This document shows, in pieces, positions 28,709-37,663 of a stretch of 64,000 bases of DNA. Numbering within the stretch: position 1 is the stretch's first letter; every line of letters begins with the position of its first letter. Location of the stretch: contig JACRKC010000104.1 in assembly GCA_016235555.1 (NCBI GenBank), forward strand, positions 17,752 through 81,751. Reading direction: 5' to 3'. The notes below the pieces were generated by a model, which worked only from the letters and a program-made list of their open reading frames with translations, did not search any database and was not told where the DNA came from. This DNA is from Verrucomicrobiota bacterium. GTDB taxonomy: Bacteria; Verrucomicrobiota; Verrucomicrobiia; Opitutales; Opitutaceae. Made by a program: the position numbers and the translations under genes.

Positions 28709-29983
28709 ATGGCCGACTTCCTCACTGACAAACCTGCGCAACTGAATCGCGCCCTCCTGATCGGCGTCCAGACCGACGACATGACGGAGGGTGAGGGGGC
28801 GGAGTTGTTGTCGGAGTTGAAGGAACTGGTCGAAAATCTCCGCATCACCGTCACGCGGACGGAGCTCATCAATCTCCGTCGCCCCACGCCGGCACTCCTG
28901 CTCGGTTCCGGCAAAGCGGAGGAACTCGTGGCTCTCGCCAAGGCGGACGGTGCCGATGTGATCGTGTTCGACGAGGCGCTTTCGCCGGCGCAGCAGCGCA
29001 ACTGGGAGGAATTGTCGGGAATCGCCGTGATCGACCGGCAGGAAGTCATCCTCGAGATTTTCGCCGACCGCGCGCACACGCGTGAAGCGATCCTGCAGGT
29101 GGCGCTCGCGCGCATGGAGTATTCGTTGCCGCGCCTCACGCGCGCGTGGACGCATCTCTCGCGGCAGCGCGGCAAGGGCGCGATGGGCGGCGAAGGCGAG
29201 ACGCAGCTCGAGCAGGACCGCCGCATCGTGCGCGACCGCATCGCGCACTTGAAGAGCGAGCTGGCGAATGTCGTGAAGCAACGCGACGTGCAGCGCCGCA
29301 AGCGCCAGCGCGTGCCCGTGCCCACCTGCTCGATCGTCGGCTACACCAACGCCGGAAAATCCACGCTCCTAAACACCCTCACCGGCGCGCAGGTGCTCGC
29401 CGCGGACAAGCTCTTCGCGACCCTCGATCCGACCACGCGCCAGCTCGTGCTGCGCGGCAACCAGAAGCTGCTCGTGACCGACACCGTGGGCTTCATCCGC
29501 CGCCTGCCGCATGGTCTCGTGGAGGCGTTCAAAGCGACGCTCGAGGAAGTGATCGTGGCCGGTTTTCTCGTGCATGTGCTCGACGTGACCAACCCGAACG
29601 TCGAGCACCACCACGAGACGACGCTCAGCGTGCTCGGCGAGCTCGGTGCGGCGGAGAAAACCATCGTCACTGTTTTCAACAAGATCGACGCCGCCAACCC
29701 GGCGATGCTCCAGCGGGCGCGCCGCCTCGCGCCCGACGCGTTGTTCGTGAGCGCGCACCCGCGCGCGGGACTCGACACCCTCGAATCGCGCTGCCTCGAA
29801 CTGATCGCCGAGGCGCACGCCGACACCGAACTGCTCGTGCCGCACGCGCGCTACGACGTGATCGCCCGGCTCTACGCCACGGGTCACGTGCACAGCGAGG
29901 AGCAGGAAGACGGCGCGGTGCGTCTGCACGGCCGCTTTCCACCGAGCCAGGCGGCATTTTTCGCGCCGTTCGTGGTGAAGTGA
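28709..29983 (+). CDS. hflX: Ribosome-splitting GTPase HflX
   Basis: A 424-residue GTPase that binds and splits stalled 70S ribosomes under stress. N-terminal HflX nucleotide-binding-like domain with LLGSGKAEELVALA and FDEALSPAQQRNWEE. The helical linker has the glycine-rich GEGETQLEQDRR. G domain: G1 GYTNAGKST, G2 region LFATLDPTTR, G3 DTVGFI, G4 NKID, G5 SAHPRAG. Length and order are normal. It ends 4 bp before a GTAG hairpin and converges on the cytochrome gene. Confidence 0.94.
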   Translation: MADFLTDKPAQLNRALLIGVQTDDMTEGEGAELLSELKELVENLRITVTRTELINLRRPTPALLLGSGKAEELVALAKADGADVIVFDEALSPAQQRNWEELSGIAVIDRQEVILEIFADRAHTREAILQVALARMEYSLPRLTRAWTHLSRQRGKGAMGGEGETQLEQDRRIVRDRIAHLKSELANVVKQRDVQRRKRQRVPVPTCSIVGYTNAGKSTLLNTLTGAQVLAADKLFATLDPTTRQLVLRGNQKLLVTDTVGFIRRLPHGLVEAFKATLEEVIVAGFLVHVLDVTNPNVEHHHETTLSVLGELGAAEKTIVTVFNKIDAANPAMLQRARRLAPDALFVSAHPRAGLDTLESRCLELIAEAHADTELLVPHARYDVIARLYATGHVHSEEQEDGAVRLHGRFPPSQAAFFAPFVVK

Positions 29984-29987
29984 TGTT

Positions 29988-30073
29988 GTAGGAGGGCGGG
30001 GTCGCCTGACCCCGCCGGTTGAGTATTCCACGCCTCGCAAGCCGGCGGGGTTCGGCGACCCCGCCCTCCTATC
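29988..30073. repeat. GTAGGAGGGCGGGG palindrome between convergent genes
   Basis: Arms gtaggagggcggggtcgcc and ggcgaccccgccctcctat (last base changed from c). It fills exactly the space between the hflX stop and the stop of the convergent cytochrome gene, so it probably serves as a bidirectional 3' hairpin. There is no T-tract, so a classical terminator is not claimed. Confidence 0.8.
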
Positions 30074-32837
30074 ATTGCGTCTTCAAAAACGCCACGATGT
30101 CCGCCACGTCCTGGCTCTTGAGGCCGAGCTGATCGGCGCTGAGCATCAGCGAGCGCTCCATGCGCTGGCGGGAGCGGATTTTCGCCGTGGGAATGAACTG
30201 CGTGGTGCCGCCCGTCGACTGCACAATGAGCGGGTTGCCGCTCGATTGGACGAGACCGTTGATGATCGTGCCGTCGCGCAGGGTGATCTCGGTGCCCTCG
30301 TAGCCGTGTGCGATGTCGGAGGACGGATTCACGATGGCGCCGATGACGACCTCGGTGGTCTGGCGGCTGGCGAAGCCGGTGAGGTTGGGCGCGTATTCGA
30401 TGCCGGCGTCGCCGATGCGGTGGCAGAGCTGGCAGGCTTGGGCGAGGGCGGCGCCGCGCTTCGCGTCGCCGGTGAGCGCGGCGATCGCCTGGACGTTGAG
30501 CTGGGTGGGCGGGGCGGGCGGGACGACGGCGGCGGTGAGCTCGACTTTGTCCGCGTCGTAGATGCCGCGGTTTTTCAGTTCGGCATCGAGGCCGAGGTCG
30601 CTCCAGCGGCTGTCCTTGTAATTGAGCACCCACCAGAACGCATTGGACTTCACGAGGCCGTCGGAGTTTTTCGCGAGGTCGAGCAACGCGAATGCCGCGG
30701 TCTTCGTGGGCGTGAGGCCGAGCGCGGTGGTGGCGGCGAGGCGGTCGGCGACGGCGAGCGAGCTGGCGGCGGCGCGCTGCGCGAAATCGGCGGCGGCGGC
30801 CGCGGGCGTGAGGCGCCACACGAGGCCGGCGTAGGCGGCGCTCCACTTCAGCGGGTCCTTCGCGGGGTTGGTCGCGGCGAGCGCGGCGAAGATTTCCTTT
30901 TCCTTGCCGGTGCAGCCGGTGCCCCACGCTTCGAGGTAGGCGCGGTCCTTGCCGTCGTAGCCTTGGGCGAGGGTGAGGAGGACATCGCGGGCGTTGTCGA
31001 GCGGCACGTCGCGGAGCGAGAGGGCGACCTCGCGGCGCACGGCGGGCGAGGGATCGGCGGCGAGGGCTTTGGCGTGGGCGAGGATCGGTTTGCCGGCGCG
31101 GCGGAGCGCGCGGTAGGCGGCGATGCGTTGCAGCGGATCGGCGGCGCGGAGCTCGGACTCGGTTTTCGCAACGCCCTCGGGGCCCATCTGCGCGAGGAGA
31201 AACACGCCGCGGGCGCGGAGGTAGGGATTCTGGTCGCCGAGGAGCGCGACGACGGCGGGCACGGCCTTGGCGCCCTGCGCACGGAGGCGGAGGAAGCCCT
31301 GCGCGCGGACATTGACCGCCGGGCTCCTGAGCGCGCCGAGCTGGCCCTCGGTCGTGGCGAGGTCGAATTTCGGGGCGATGCCTTGGTAGCCTTTCGGCGC
31401 GATGCGGTAGATGGCGCCGTTCATTTTTTCGTCGAGGTCCTGGTGGCCGCCGACGCGCGGGTCGAACCAGTCGGCGACGTAGATCGCGCCGTCGGCGCCG
31501 ACGACGACATCGGAGGGGCGGAAAAGCGTCTTCGTCTCGCCGGTGATGGAGCGGGCGCCGCCCTTGAAGTCGGTGCCCTGGAAATCCTTTTCCTTGTTCG
31601 TCGTGACGAAATCGAAGCGCTCCAGCTTGTAGCCGGCGCCGTCGGGCTGCGGGAAGTAGCCGAAGACGACGTTGCGGCCCGGCTCGCAACTCAGGAGGAG
31701 CCCGCGCCATTTCTCGCCGAAGTGGTCGCCTTCGAAAAACGCGATGCCGGTGGGCGAGCCGCCGCCGTAGACATCGCCCGCCGGGATGTGGCCGGGATCG
31801 TCCTGGCGCCACTCGGCGACCGGGATGGACTGGCCGGGGCGGCGGTCGGCGTTCCACATGCGCGAGCCGTCCTTGGAGAAGAAGCCGAGGTCGCCGTATT
31901 CCATGAGGAACGTGGTGCGGCAGGCGGGCGGGTCGTCGTTGTCGTTTTGGAACACGTCGCCGAACGAGGTGACGGTCTGCTCGTAGCTGTTGCGGAAGCC
32001 GTGGCCGATCACTTCGAGTTGCGTGCCGTCGGGGTTCACGCGCATCGCCGCGCCGGCGTTGTAAACGTGGCCGTCGTCGCTCGGCGCGCCGGCGATGTCC
32101 TGCGGTTTCCAACTGAACATCGGGGTCGCCCCGCTGCCGCGGCCATCATAGGTGCCGCCGAGGCGGAACGTGCGGCCGGAGCGATCGGTGATCATCGCGC
32201 CGGTGTTGCCCTGGTTGAAATACCATTTGCCGTCCGGACCGAAGGTGACCGAGTGCAGCGAGTGATCGTGATTCTGGCCTTGGAAGCCGGTGAGGAGCAC
32301 GTCGCGCTTGTCGACCCGCGGATCGAATTTCCCGTCGCGGTTCACGTCGGTGTAGACGATGAGGTCCGGCGGGTGCGAGACGATCACCTGGTTGTCGATC
32401 ACGGCGACGCCGAGCGGCGCGAGGAACTGAGCCTCCTGCACGAAGATCTCGGATTTGTCGGCCTGGCCGTCGCCGTCGGTGTCGGCGAGCCACACGATGC
32501 GATCACCGGCGGTGATGCGGTCCTTGTGCCGGCGGTAGTTGGCGCCTTCGGCGATCCAGATGCGACCCTGGGCGTCGACGTCCATGTTGGTCGGGTTGCG
32601 GAACAGCGGGGTGCGCGCCCAGAGCGTGACTTCGAAGCCGTCGGGCACCGCGAACAGTTCCGCGGGCACGAAATCCGGGAGCGGCGGGAGGTTGGGCGCG
32701 GGCGGCGGGCCGCGCCGGCCGCCGTCCGGGGGCGGCCCCTTGGGCGAAGCGGGCTGGGCGGCGAGAGACAGGCCGAGCGTCAGTGCGCAAAGCGCGGCGA
32801 CGCCACGGGCCGTGGGGCGGGAGGGGAGGGAACGCAT
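30072..32837 (-). CDS. PVC-type exported haem-binding dehydrogenase-like protein
   Basis: A 921-residue exported protein. After a signal peptide (ALCALTLGLSLAAQ) and a Pro-rich linker comes a beta-propeller of the membrane-bound dehydrogenase type (PDGFEVTLWARTP, NMDVDAQGRIWIAEGANYRRH, HSLHSVTFGPDGKWYFNQGN, GHGFRNSYEQ). HEAT-like repeats follow at about 490-740 (LRSPAVNVRAQGFLRLRAQG). The C-terminus carries one haem c site, CQLCH, in AQACQLCHRIGDAGIEYAPN. This composite is characteristic of Planctomycetota/Verrucomicrobiota and is thought to oxidise sugars or alcohols. I start at MRSLPSRP. Confidence 0.92.
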   Translation of the reverse strand: MRSLPSRPTARGVAALCALTLGLSLAAQPASPKGPPPDGGRRGPPPAPNLPPLPDFVPAELFAVPDGFEVTLWARTPLFRNPTNMDVDAQGRIWIAEGANYRRHKDRITAGDRIVWLADTDGDGQADKSEIFVQEAQFLAPLGVAVIDNQVIVSHPPDLIVYTDVNRDGKFDPRVDKRDVLLTGFQGQNHDHSLHSVTFGPDGKWYFNQGNTGAMITDRSGRTFRLGGTYDGRGSGATPMFSWKPQDIAGAPSDDGHVYNAGAAMRVNPDGTQLEVIGHGFRNSYEQTVTSFGDVFQNDNDDPPACRTTFLMEYGDLGFFSKDGSRMWNADRRPGQSIPVAEWRQDDPGHIPAGDVYGGGSPTGIAFFEGDHFGEKWRGLLLSCEPGRNVVFGYFPQPDGAGYKLERFDFVTTNKEKDFQGTDFKGGARSITGETKTLFRPSDVVVGADGAIYVADWFDPRVGGHQDLDEKMNGAIYRIAPKGYQGIAPKFDLATTEGQLGALRSPAVNVRAQGFLRLRAQGAKAVPAVVALLGDQNPYLRARGVFLLAQMGPEGVAKTESELRAADPLQRIAAYRALRRAGKPILAHAKALAADPSPAVRREVALSLRDVPLDNARDVLLTLAQGYDGKDRAYLEAWGTGCTGKEKEIFAALAATNPAKDPLKWSAAYAGLVWRLTPAAAAADFAQRAAASSLAVADRLAATTALGLTPTKTAAFALLDLAKNSDGLVKSNAFWWVLNYKDSRWSDLGLDAELKNRGIYDADKVELTAAVVPPAPPTQLNVQAIAALTGDAKRGAALAQACQLCHRIGDAGIEYAPNLTGFASRQTTEVVIGAIVNPSSDIAHGYEGTEITLRDGTIINGLVQSSGNPLIVQSTGGTTQFIPTAKIRSRQRMERSLMLSADQLGLKSQDVADIVAFLKTQ

Positions 32838-32901
32838 TGGAGCTAGCAAAGACGCGCGGCGCGGCGCGAGGCAACAGCCGGTTTTGTCAGCAGGGCGAAT
32901 T

Positions 32902-33042
32902 GGGTGTGATTCAAACTGAGGTCAGCGATTTGTAGCGGCGCTCTATGACCGCCGAACGAATGCCCTTGGCGCAACGACGGCGGTCATAGACCGCCGCTAC
33001 AGCCGGGGCATTCGAAAACTGACCGCAGTTTGAATTACACCC
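32902..33042 (-). repeat. About 140-bp terminal-inverted-repeat element (copy C) with flanking direct repeats
   Basis: Arms gggtgtgattcaaactgag and cagtttgaattacaccc enclose gtagcggcgctc/gaccgccgctac. It is flanked exactly by gggcgaatt (32893-32901) and gggccaatt (33043-33051), a 9-bp direct repeat with one mismatch, as expected from a target-site duplication. Confidence 0.88.
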
Positions 33043-33092
33043 GGGCCAATTCCAGCTTGGTCCGCGCGGCGCGGGCCGTTTCGATGACGGCC

Positions 33093-34055
33093 ATGAACCG
33101 CACCGATCGCCTCGTTGCCATGGTGATGCACCTGCAGGGGCGGCGCGTCGTGCGCGCGGAGGAACTGGCGCGGCACTTCGAGGTGAGCGTGCGCACGATC
33201 TATCGCGATATCGCGGCCCTCGGCGAGGCGGGCGTGCCGATCGCGGGCGAGGCGGGCGTGGGCTACTCGCTGGTGAAGGGCTACCACCTGCCGCCGGTCA
33301 CCCTCACCGCGGATGAGGCGACGGCGCTGTTCGTCGGTGGGGAAATGGTGAAGCAGTATGCCGATGCGTCGTTGCACGGTCCGATGGCGTCGGCGATCGA
33401 CAAGCTGCGCGCGGTGCTGCCGCGCGACCGGCAGGAGCACGTGGAGCGGCTGTCGCGGCAGACGGTGATCGTGGGCCGCGCGGGCCGCGGCGGGGGCGAT
33501 CCGGCGGCGCAGCCGTGGCTGCTCGCGGTGCAACGGGGCGTCGCGCAGCGGCGCGTGCTGCGCATGACGTATCGCGGACGCGAGCGCGCGGAGGAGACGG
33601 CGCGCGACGTGGAGCCGCTCGGCGTGGTGTGCTACAGCGGCGCGTGGTATCTGGTGGCGTGGTGCCGGCTGCGGCAGGACGTGCGGCATTTTCGCGTGGA
33701 CCGCATCCAGACGCTGACGCTGCTGGACGAATTGTTTCCGGCGCGCCCGGAGTTTTCGCTGACGAAACACCTCGCCGAGCAGGTCGCGCGCGACGAGGTG
33801 CTGCCGGTGCGCGTGTGGTTTGCGAGTGCGGCGCAGGAGCGGGCGCGGCGGGAAAGCTATGCGACGCTGGTGGAGGAGACGCGGCGGGACGGCGGCGCGG
33901 AGTTTGCGTTCACGACGTATGCGCTCGAATGGCTCGCGCGGTGGCTGCTGTCGTTCGGCACCGACGCCGAAGCCGTCGCGCCCGCGAAACTGCGGCAGCT
34001 GGTGCGGAGCGAGGCGGAGAAGATCGCGCGACGCTACGCGGCCAAACCCTCCTGA
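33093..34055 (+). CDS. YafY-type WYL-domain transcriptional regulator
   Basis: A 320-residue regulator. An HTH-11 domain at the N-terminus (DRLVAMVMHLQGRRVVRAEELARHF, VRTIYRDIAAL) is followed by the WYL domain, with CYSGAWYLVAWCRLRQDVRHFRVDRI carrying the W-Y-L signature, and a WCX-like C-terminus. WYL proteins bind a ligand, sometimes nucleic acid, and control sugar, stress or defence genes. I start at MNRTDR. It sits alone, 190 bp before a sulfatase it might regulate. Confidence 0.88.
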   Translation: MNRTDRLVAMVMHLQGRRVVRAEELARHFEVSVRTIYRDIAALGEAGVPIAGEAGVGYSLVKGYHLPPVTLTADEATALFVGGEMVKQYADASLHGPMASAIDKLRAVLPRDRQEHVERLSRQTVIVGRAGRGGGDPAAQPWLLAVQRGVAQRRVLRMTYRGRERAEETARDVEPLGVVCYSGAWYLVAWCRLRQDVRHFRVDRIQTLTLLDELFPARPEFSLTKHLAEQVARDEVLPVRVWFASAAQERARRESYATLVEETRRDGGAEFAFTTYALEWLARWLLSFGTDAEAVAPAKLRQLVRSEAEKIARRYAAKPS

Positions 34056-34244
34056 CATAGGGTTGTCGCGCCGGGCGGTAGAATGCCGGCATGGTCGCGC
34101 ATCGCACACGTCCGGCGGCGGACAAGGAAATTCCCGGAGCGCACGCCTTTTATCTGGCTGCACTCTCCCATTTGTTTCATCAGGAGGCCGGCACTTGCTG
34201 TTCGTGCCGGACTTCCCGGCCAAAAAGCTCCACCCCGTGCGTCC

Positions 34245-35699
34245 ATGAAACTGCTCCCCGCCATCCTGTTCGCCGTCAGCCTCGTCCCGGCCAGCCTCGC
34301 CGCGGCTGAGGCGCGCCCCAACGTCCTGTTCATCCTCGCGGAGGATATCGGCCCGCATCTCGGCTGCTATGGCATGCCGCTCGTGAGCACGCCGAATCTC
34401 GACAAGCTCGCCGCACGCGGGGTGCGCTACACGCGCGCCTTCACCACCGCGCCGGTGTGCTCGGCCAGCCGCTCGGCGATCATGACCGGCATGTATCAGA
34501 CGAGCATCGGCGCGCACCAGCACCGCACATGGCAGTGGAACAAGAAACCGCTCCCCGAGGGCGTGCGCCTGATCACGGACTATTTTCGCGACGCGGGCTA
34601 CTTCACCGCCAATGTTGCGGGCGGCGGAGGTCGCGCGGCGAAGAAGGCGGGCGGCGGACTCACCGGGCCGGCGGGCACCGGAAAGACCGATTTCAATTTT
34701 CTCACGCCGCGTCCGCCGTTTGACGGTGCGGATTGGAACGACCGCAAAGCCGGGCAGCCGTTTTTCGCGCAGCTCTCCATCGCGGAGAGCCACAAGGGCC
34801 CCGGCTGGGTGTTTGCCCGGTCGAAAGATGCGCCGATCCCGCACGTCGACGCCGCGAAGGTGAAATTGCCGCCCTACTACCCCGACCACCCGGTCGCCCG
34901 CGAGGAATACGCCAACTACCTTGATGCGATCGCGTTGATGGATTCCTACGTCGGTCAGATCCTCGCGCGTCTGGAGAAAGACGGCCTCGCGCAGAACACC
35001 ATCGTCGTGTTCATCGGGGACAACGGCCAGTGCCTGTTCCGCTCGAAGCAGTTTCTCTACGACGGTGGCATCCACATTCCGCTGTTGATCGCCTGGCCGG
35101 ACGGGCGCCGGGCCGGCGCCGTCGACGAGCAGATGCTTTCCTCGATCGATATTTCGGCGGCGATGCTCGGCCTGGCGGGAGTGAAGCCGGGACCGGCGAT
35201 GCAGGGCCGCGATTTTCTTGCGCCGGGCGCCACGCCGCGTGCGCATGTCTTCGCGGCGCGCGATCGCATGGACGAGTCGACGGATCGCATGCGGGCGGTG
35301 CGCACGCCGCAGTGGAAATACATCCGCAACTACTTCCCGGCGATGCCCTACATGCAGCATAATGCCTACAAGGAGGCGCAATACCCGACGTGGAACCTCG
35401 TGAAGCAGCTCGCGAAGGAAGGGAAGCTCACGCCGGAAGCGGCGCTCTTCGCGGCTGACACCAAACCGGTGGAGGAACTCTTCGATCTGACTTCGGACCC
35501 GCACGAGGTGAAGAACCTTGCGAGCGATTCGCGGCACGCGGCGAAGCTGCGGGAGTTGCGCACGCTCGTCGATCAATGGGTCGTCGAGTCGGGTGACAAG
35601 GGTGGGGCGATGGAGGATCCGCTCGACATTTTCCGGGGTTACAACGGCCGGCTGCCCGACGAGCCCGGCGCGCCGAAGGGCGCGGGTAAGAAAAAATAG
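34245..35699 (+). CDS. Exported sulfatase (FGly type)
   Basis: A 484-residue arylsulfatase/N-sulfoglucosamine-sulfohydrolase-like enzyme that removes sulfate esters from glycans. The signal peptide MKLLPAILFAVSLVPASLAA is followed by RPNVLFILAEDIGPHLGCYG (metal-binding Asp). Cys72 in CSASR is the residue that formylglycine-generating enzyme would convert. Other conserved parts are TVVFIGDNGQ-like IVVFIGDNGQ and ELFDLTSDPHEVKNLA at the C-terminus. Length is normal. It follows the WYL regulator and is succeeded by a palindromic repeat. Confidence 0.92.
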   Translation: MKLLPAILFAVSLVPASLAAAEARPNVLFILAEDIGPHLGCYGMPLVSTPNLDKLAARGVRYTRAFTTAPVCSASRSAIMTGMYQTSIGAHQHRTWQWNKKPLPEGVRLITDYFRDAGYFTANVAGGGGRAAKKAGGGLTGPAGTGKTDFNFLTPRPPFDGADWNDRKAGQPFFAQLSIAESHKGPGWVFARSKDAPIPHVDAAKVKLPPYYPDHPVAREEYANYLDAIALMDSYVGQILARLEKDGLAQNTIVVFIGDNGQCLFRSKQFLYDGGIHIPLLIAWPDGRRAGAVDEQMLSSIDISAAMLGLAGVKPGPAMQGRDFLAPGATPRAHVFAARDRMDESTDRMRAVRTPQWKYIRNYFPAMPYMQHNAYKEAQYPTWNLVKQLAKEGKLTPEAALFAADTKPVEELFDLTSDPHEVKNLASDSRHAAKLRELRTLVDQWVVESGDKGGAMEDPLDIFRGYNGRLPDEPGAPKGAGKKK

Positions 35700-35747
35700 C
35701 CACCCTGGGCGGCTGATCGGTCGCGGCGGGTTAAGCTTTCCGGTTGT

Positions 35748-35869
35748 GAGGTGGAGCGCGTTGACCCCAACGCGCTTTTGGTGGGAGGGGCTTTTCGCCC
35801 CGATCAGTCGCGGGGTAAACCCGCTCCCACCCTCAAACCAGCGCGTTGGGGGCAACGCGCTCCACCTCG
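35748..35869. repeat. GAGGTGGAGCGCGTT palindromic element, copy 3
   Basis: Arms gaggtggagcgcgttgacc and ggcaacgcgctccacctcg, with inner ggtgggaggggc/ccgctcccacc. It is very close to copy 1 over its whole length and lies between convergent genes. Confidence 0.9.
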
Positions 35870-35884
35870 ATCGAATCGATCCGA

Positions 35885-37321
35885 CTAGGCCGTGGCCGGA
35901 CGGCCAAGCAAAACGCGGATCACGTCCGCGGCGCGGTAGGAATCGCGGCCCAGATCGAAGAACTGGCCCAGTTGCGAAAGCTCATCGCCGGCGGTGACGA
36001 TCGCGGGTTCGGCGGTGCCGTCGGCCCGCGTTTGCGCGAGACCGACGGTGGCCGCGAGGCCGTTGCAGAGACATTTGCGGCCCGCCATGTCCGGCTCGGC
36101 GCCACCCTTGCGCAGAAAATCCGCGGCGGGTTCGCCGGGGCAGCGGTAACCGATGGTGCCGTCGGGCCGGCGGAAGAGCTGGCGGAGGTAGCCGAGGTCG
36201 CAGAGGCGTTCGCGGGCCGCGTAGGTCACCGCGTCGGACAGCGTGTGCGCGAGCTGCGCGACCTTGAACGGGAACCCGGTGGGCGAGGCGAACGGGTCGG
36301 TGTGCACGCGCGCGGCGCCGGCGCGGATCAGTTCGCGGACGCGTCGCTTCAGATCCGGGATGATGCCGGACTCTTCGCAGAACGCGAATGCCGTGCCGAC
36401 CTGCACGCCGACGGCGCCGTGGGCCTGCGCCTCGGCGATCTTGCCGGGGCGCGAAAACGCGCCGGCCAGCCAGAAGGGCAGGCCGAGTTCGCGGATTTTC
36501 GGGAGATCGGGAGTGTCGCGCGGGCCGTAGATCGGCTCGCCGCTCGGCGAACGTTGCAGCGGGCCCCGCGGCGGGGCGTTGTGTCCGCCAGCCGGGGCGC
36601 CTTCGACGACAAAACCGTCGACGCGGCCGGAGGATTTTTTCGCGAGCGTGAGCGCAAGCGTGGCCGAGGACACGATCGCGAGAAACTCGGGACGTTTCAG
36701 CTCGGGCGCGGTGCCGGCAAACAGGCTGCGCGGATCGAAACGGGCGCAGCAGTCGTCCCCCGGGAGCGCGCCGGCGACGTCGATTTTCAACTCGGCGGTT
36801 TCGCCCCGCGCGAGCCGATCCAACACGCCGGGAATCGCCCGCGGGATGCCCGCGCCCATCAGCACGTGATCGACGCCCGCGAGCATCGCGCCGTAGAGCG
36901 AGGGCAGCGTGGGGAGCTGGATTTTCTCGAGCAAATTGATGCCGATGCGACCGCCGTGGCCCTCCTTCGCGAGCCAGACCTCGGCGAAGTTGGCGAGGAC
37001 GGTGAGTTCCACGAAGGCCACCGAAGGATTGAGCGTCGGCATCGGCACCGACTTGAACGGCACGCCGGGCGGCTGGCCGCCGGCGACAAAGTAGTCGCGC
37101 CAGATGCGCTCGGCGACGGCGGGAAGCGGAAAGTGATCGAAGGCGCGCCGCAGGTGTCCGCCGGGATCGCCCTGTTGGAGCAGGCGGGTTTGCACGACGG
37201 CGAGCATCGTGCTGGAGACGACGCCGAGCTGGCCGTTTTCCGCGACGGCGCGGGCAAGCCGCCAGTTGGAAACGGCGACGCCCATGCCGCCTTGGATGAT
37301 GGTGGGAGGTGACAACGACAT
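35885..37321 (-). CDS. Nitronate monooxygenase/FabK-like flavin oxidoreductase
   Basis: A 478-residue FMN-dependent TIM-barrel protein of the 2-nitropropane dioxygenase/FabK superfamily. It opens PTIIQGGMGVAVSNWRLARAV, the family start. MGAGIPRAIPGVL, FVVEGAPAGGHNAPPRG and GAVGVQVGTAFAFCEESG carry the flavin-binding and substrate positions. It is longer than the usual 320-360 residues: the C-terminal 100 residues contain CLCNGLAATVGL with several Cys and resemble the PfaD-like branch. Its actual substrate cannot be read; oxidation of nitronates or reduction of enoyl groups are both possible. Confidence 0.83.
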   Translation of the reverse strand: MSLSPPTIIQGGMGVAVSNWRLARAVAENGQLGVVSSTMLAVVQTRLLQQGDPGGHLRRAFDHFPLPAVAERIWRDYFVAGGQPPGVPFKSVPMPTLNPSVAFVELTVLANFAEVWLAKEGHGGRIGINLLEKIQLPTLPSLYGAMLAGVDHVLMGAGIPRAIPGVLDRLARGETAELKIDVAGALPGDDCCARFDPRSLFAGTAPELKRPEFLAIVSSATLALTLAKKSSGRVDGFVVEGAPAGGHNAPPRGPLQRSPSGEPIYGPRDTPDLPKIRELGLPFWLAGAFSRPGKIAEAQAHGAVGVQVGTAFAFCEESGIIPDLKRRVRELIRAGAARVHTDPFASPTGFPFKVAQLAHTLSDAVTYAARERLCDLGYLRQLFRRPDGTIGYRCPGEPAADFLRKGGAEPDMAGRKCLCNGLAATVGLAQTRADGTAEPAIVTAGDELSQLGQFFDLGRDSYRAADVIRVLLGRPATA

Positions 37322-37663
37322 GGCGGGACGGTGAAAATCGAGTCAGCGCGAAACGAGTGACGCGGCGGGCGGGTCGCACCGACGGTGGGAGAGGTGCAGT
37401 GGAGTCGGCATCGCGCAGGGCGAGCACGGTGGGTGGGCCGGTGGGCCGAGGGAAGCCCGCACCGCGTGTACCGACGGGAAAAAGCTGCGCAGATATTGTC
37501 CGCGCCGATCAAGCGTGCTTCTCGCCCGAGGGCGCGCTCATTCCAGCTTGCGATCAAGTTGAGACTGATCCGTCGGAAGGTAGGAGCCTGCTTGCAGGCG
37601 ATTCAGCTCGTAGCCCATCGCTCCTACAAATCGGGCGCGTCTCATCTTGAAAGCGAACTGGAA
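37322..37663. other. Non-coding gap of 342 bp with one repeat
   Basis: Separates two minus-strand genes. Apart from the palindrome at 37580-37627, nothing gene-like is seen on either strand. The segment 37322-37480 would contain the promoter of the flavin oxidoreductase; no clear boxes are visible. Confidence 0.5.
37580..37627. repeat. GTAGGAGCCTGC element, copy 2 (shortened)
   Basis: Left arm gtaggagcctgcttgcaggc is identical to that of 12521, but the right arm is degenerate (cgtagcccatcgctcctac), giving a 48-bp decayed form. Confidence 0.8.

Noticed and set aside
30075..32846. A 923-codon open frame on the plus strand opposite the PVC cytochrome gene
   Set aside because: It is an antisense shadow caused by the GC-rich codon bias of the real gene. 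Its protein is low-complexity (Ala/Gly/Glu/Arg) with no domain, while the minus strand has clear motifs.
34189..34210. Hairpin ccggcac...gtgccgg just upstream of the first sulfatase
   Set aside because: A 7-bp GC stem is expected by chance at this base composition; no T-tract or riboswitch-like conservation is visible.
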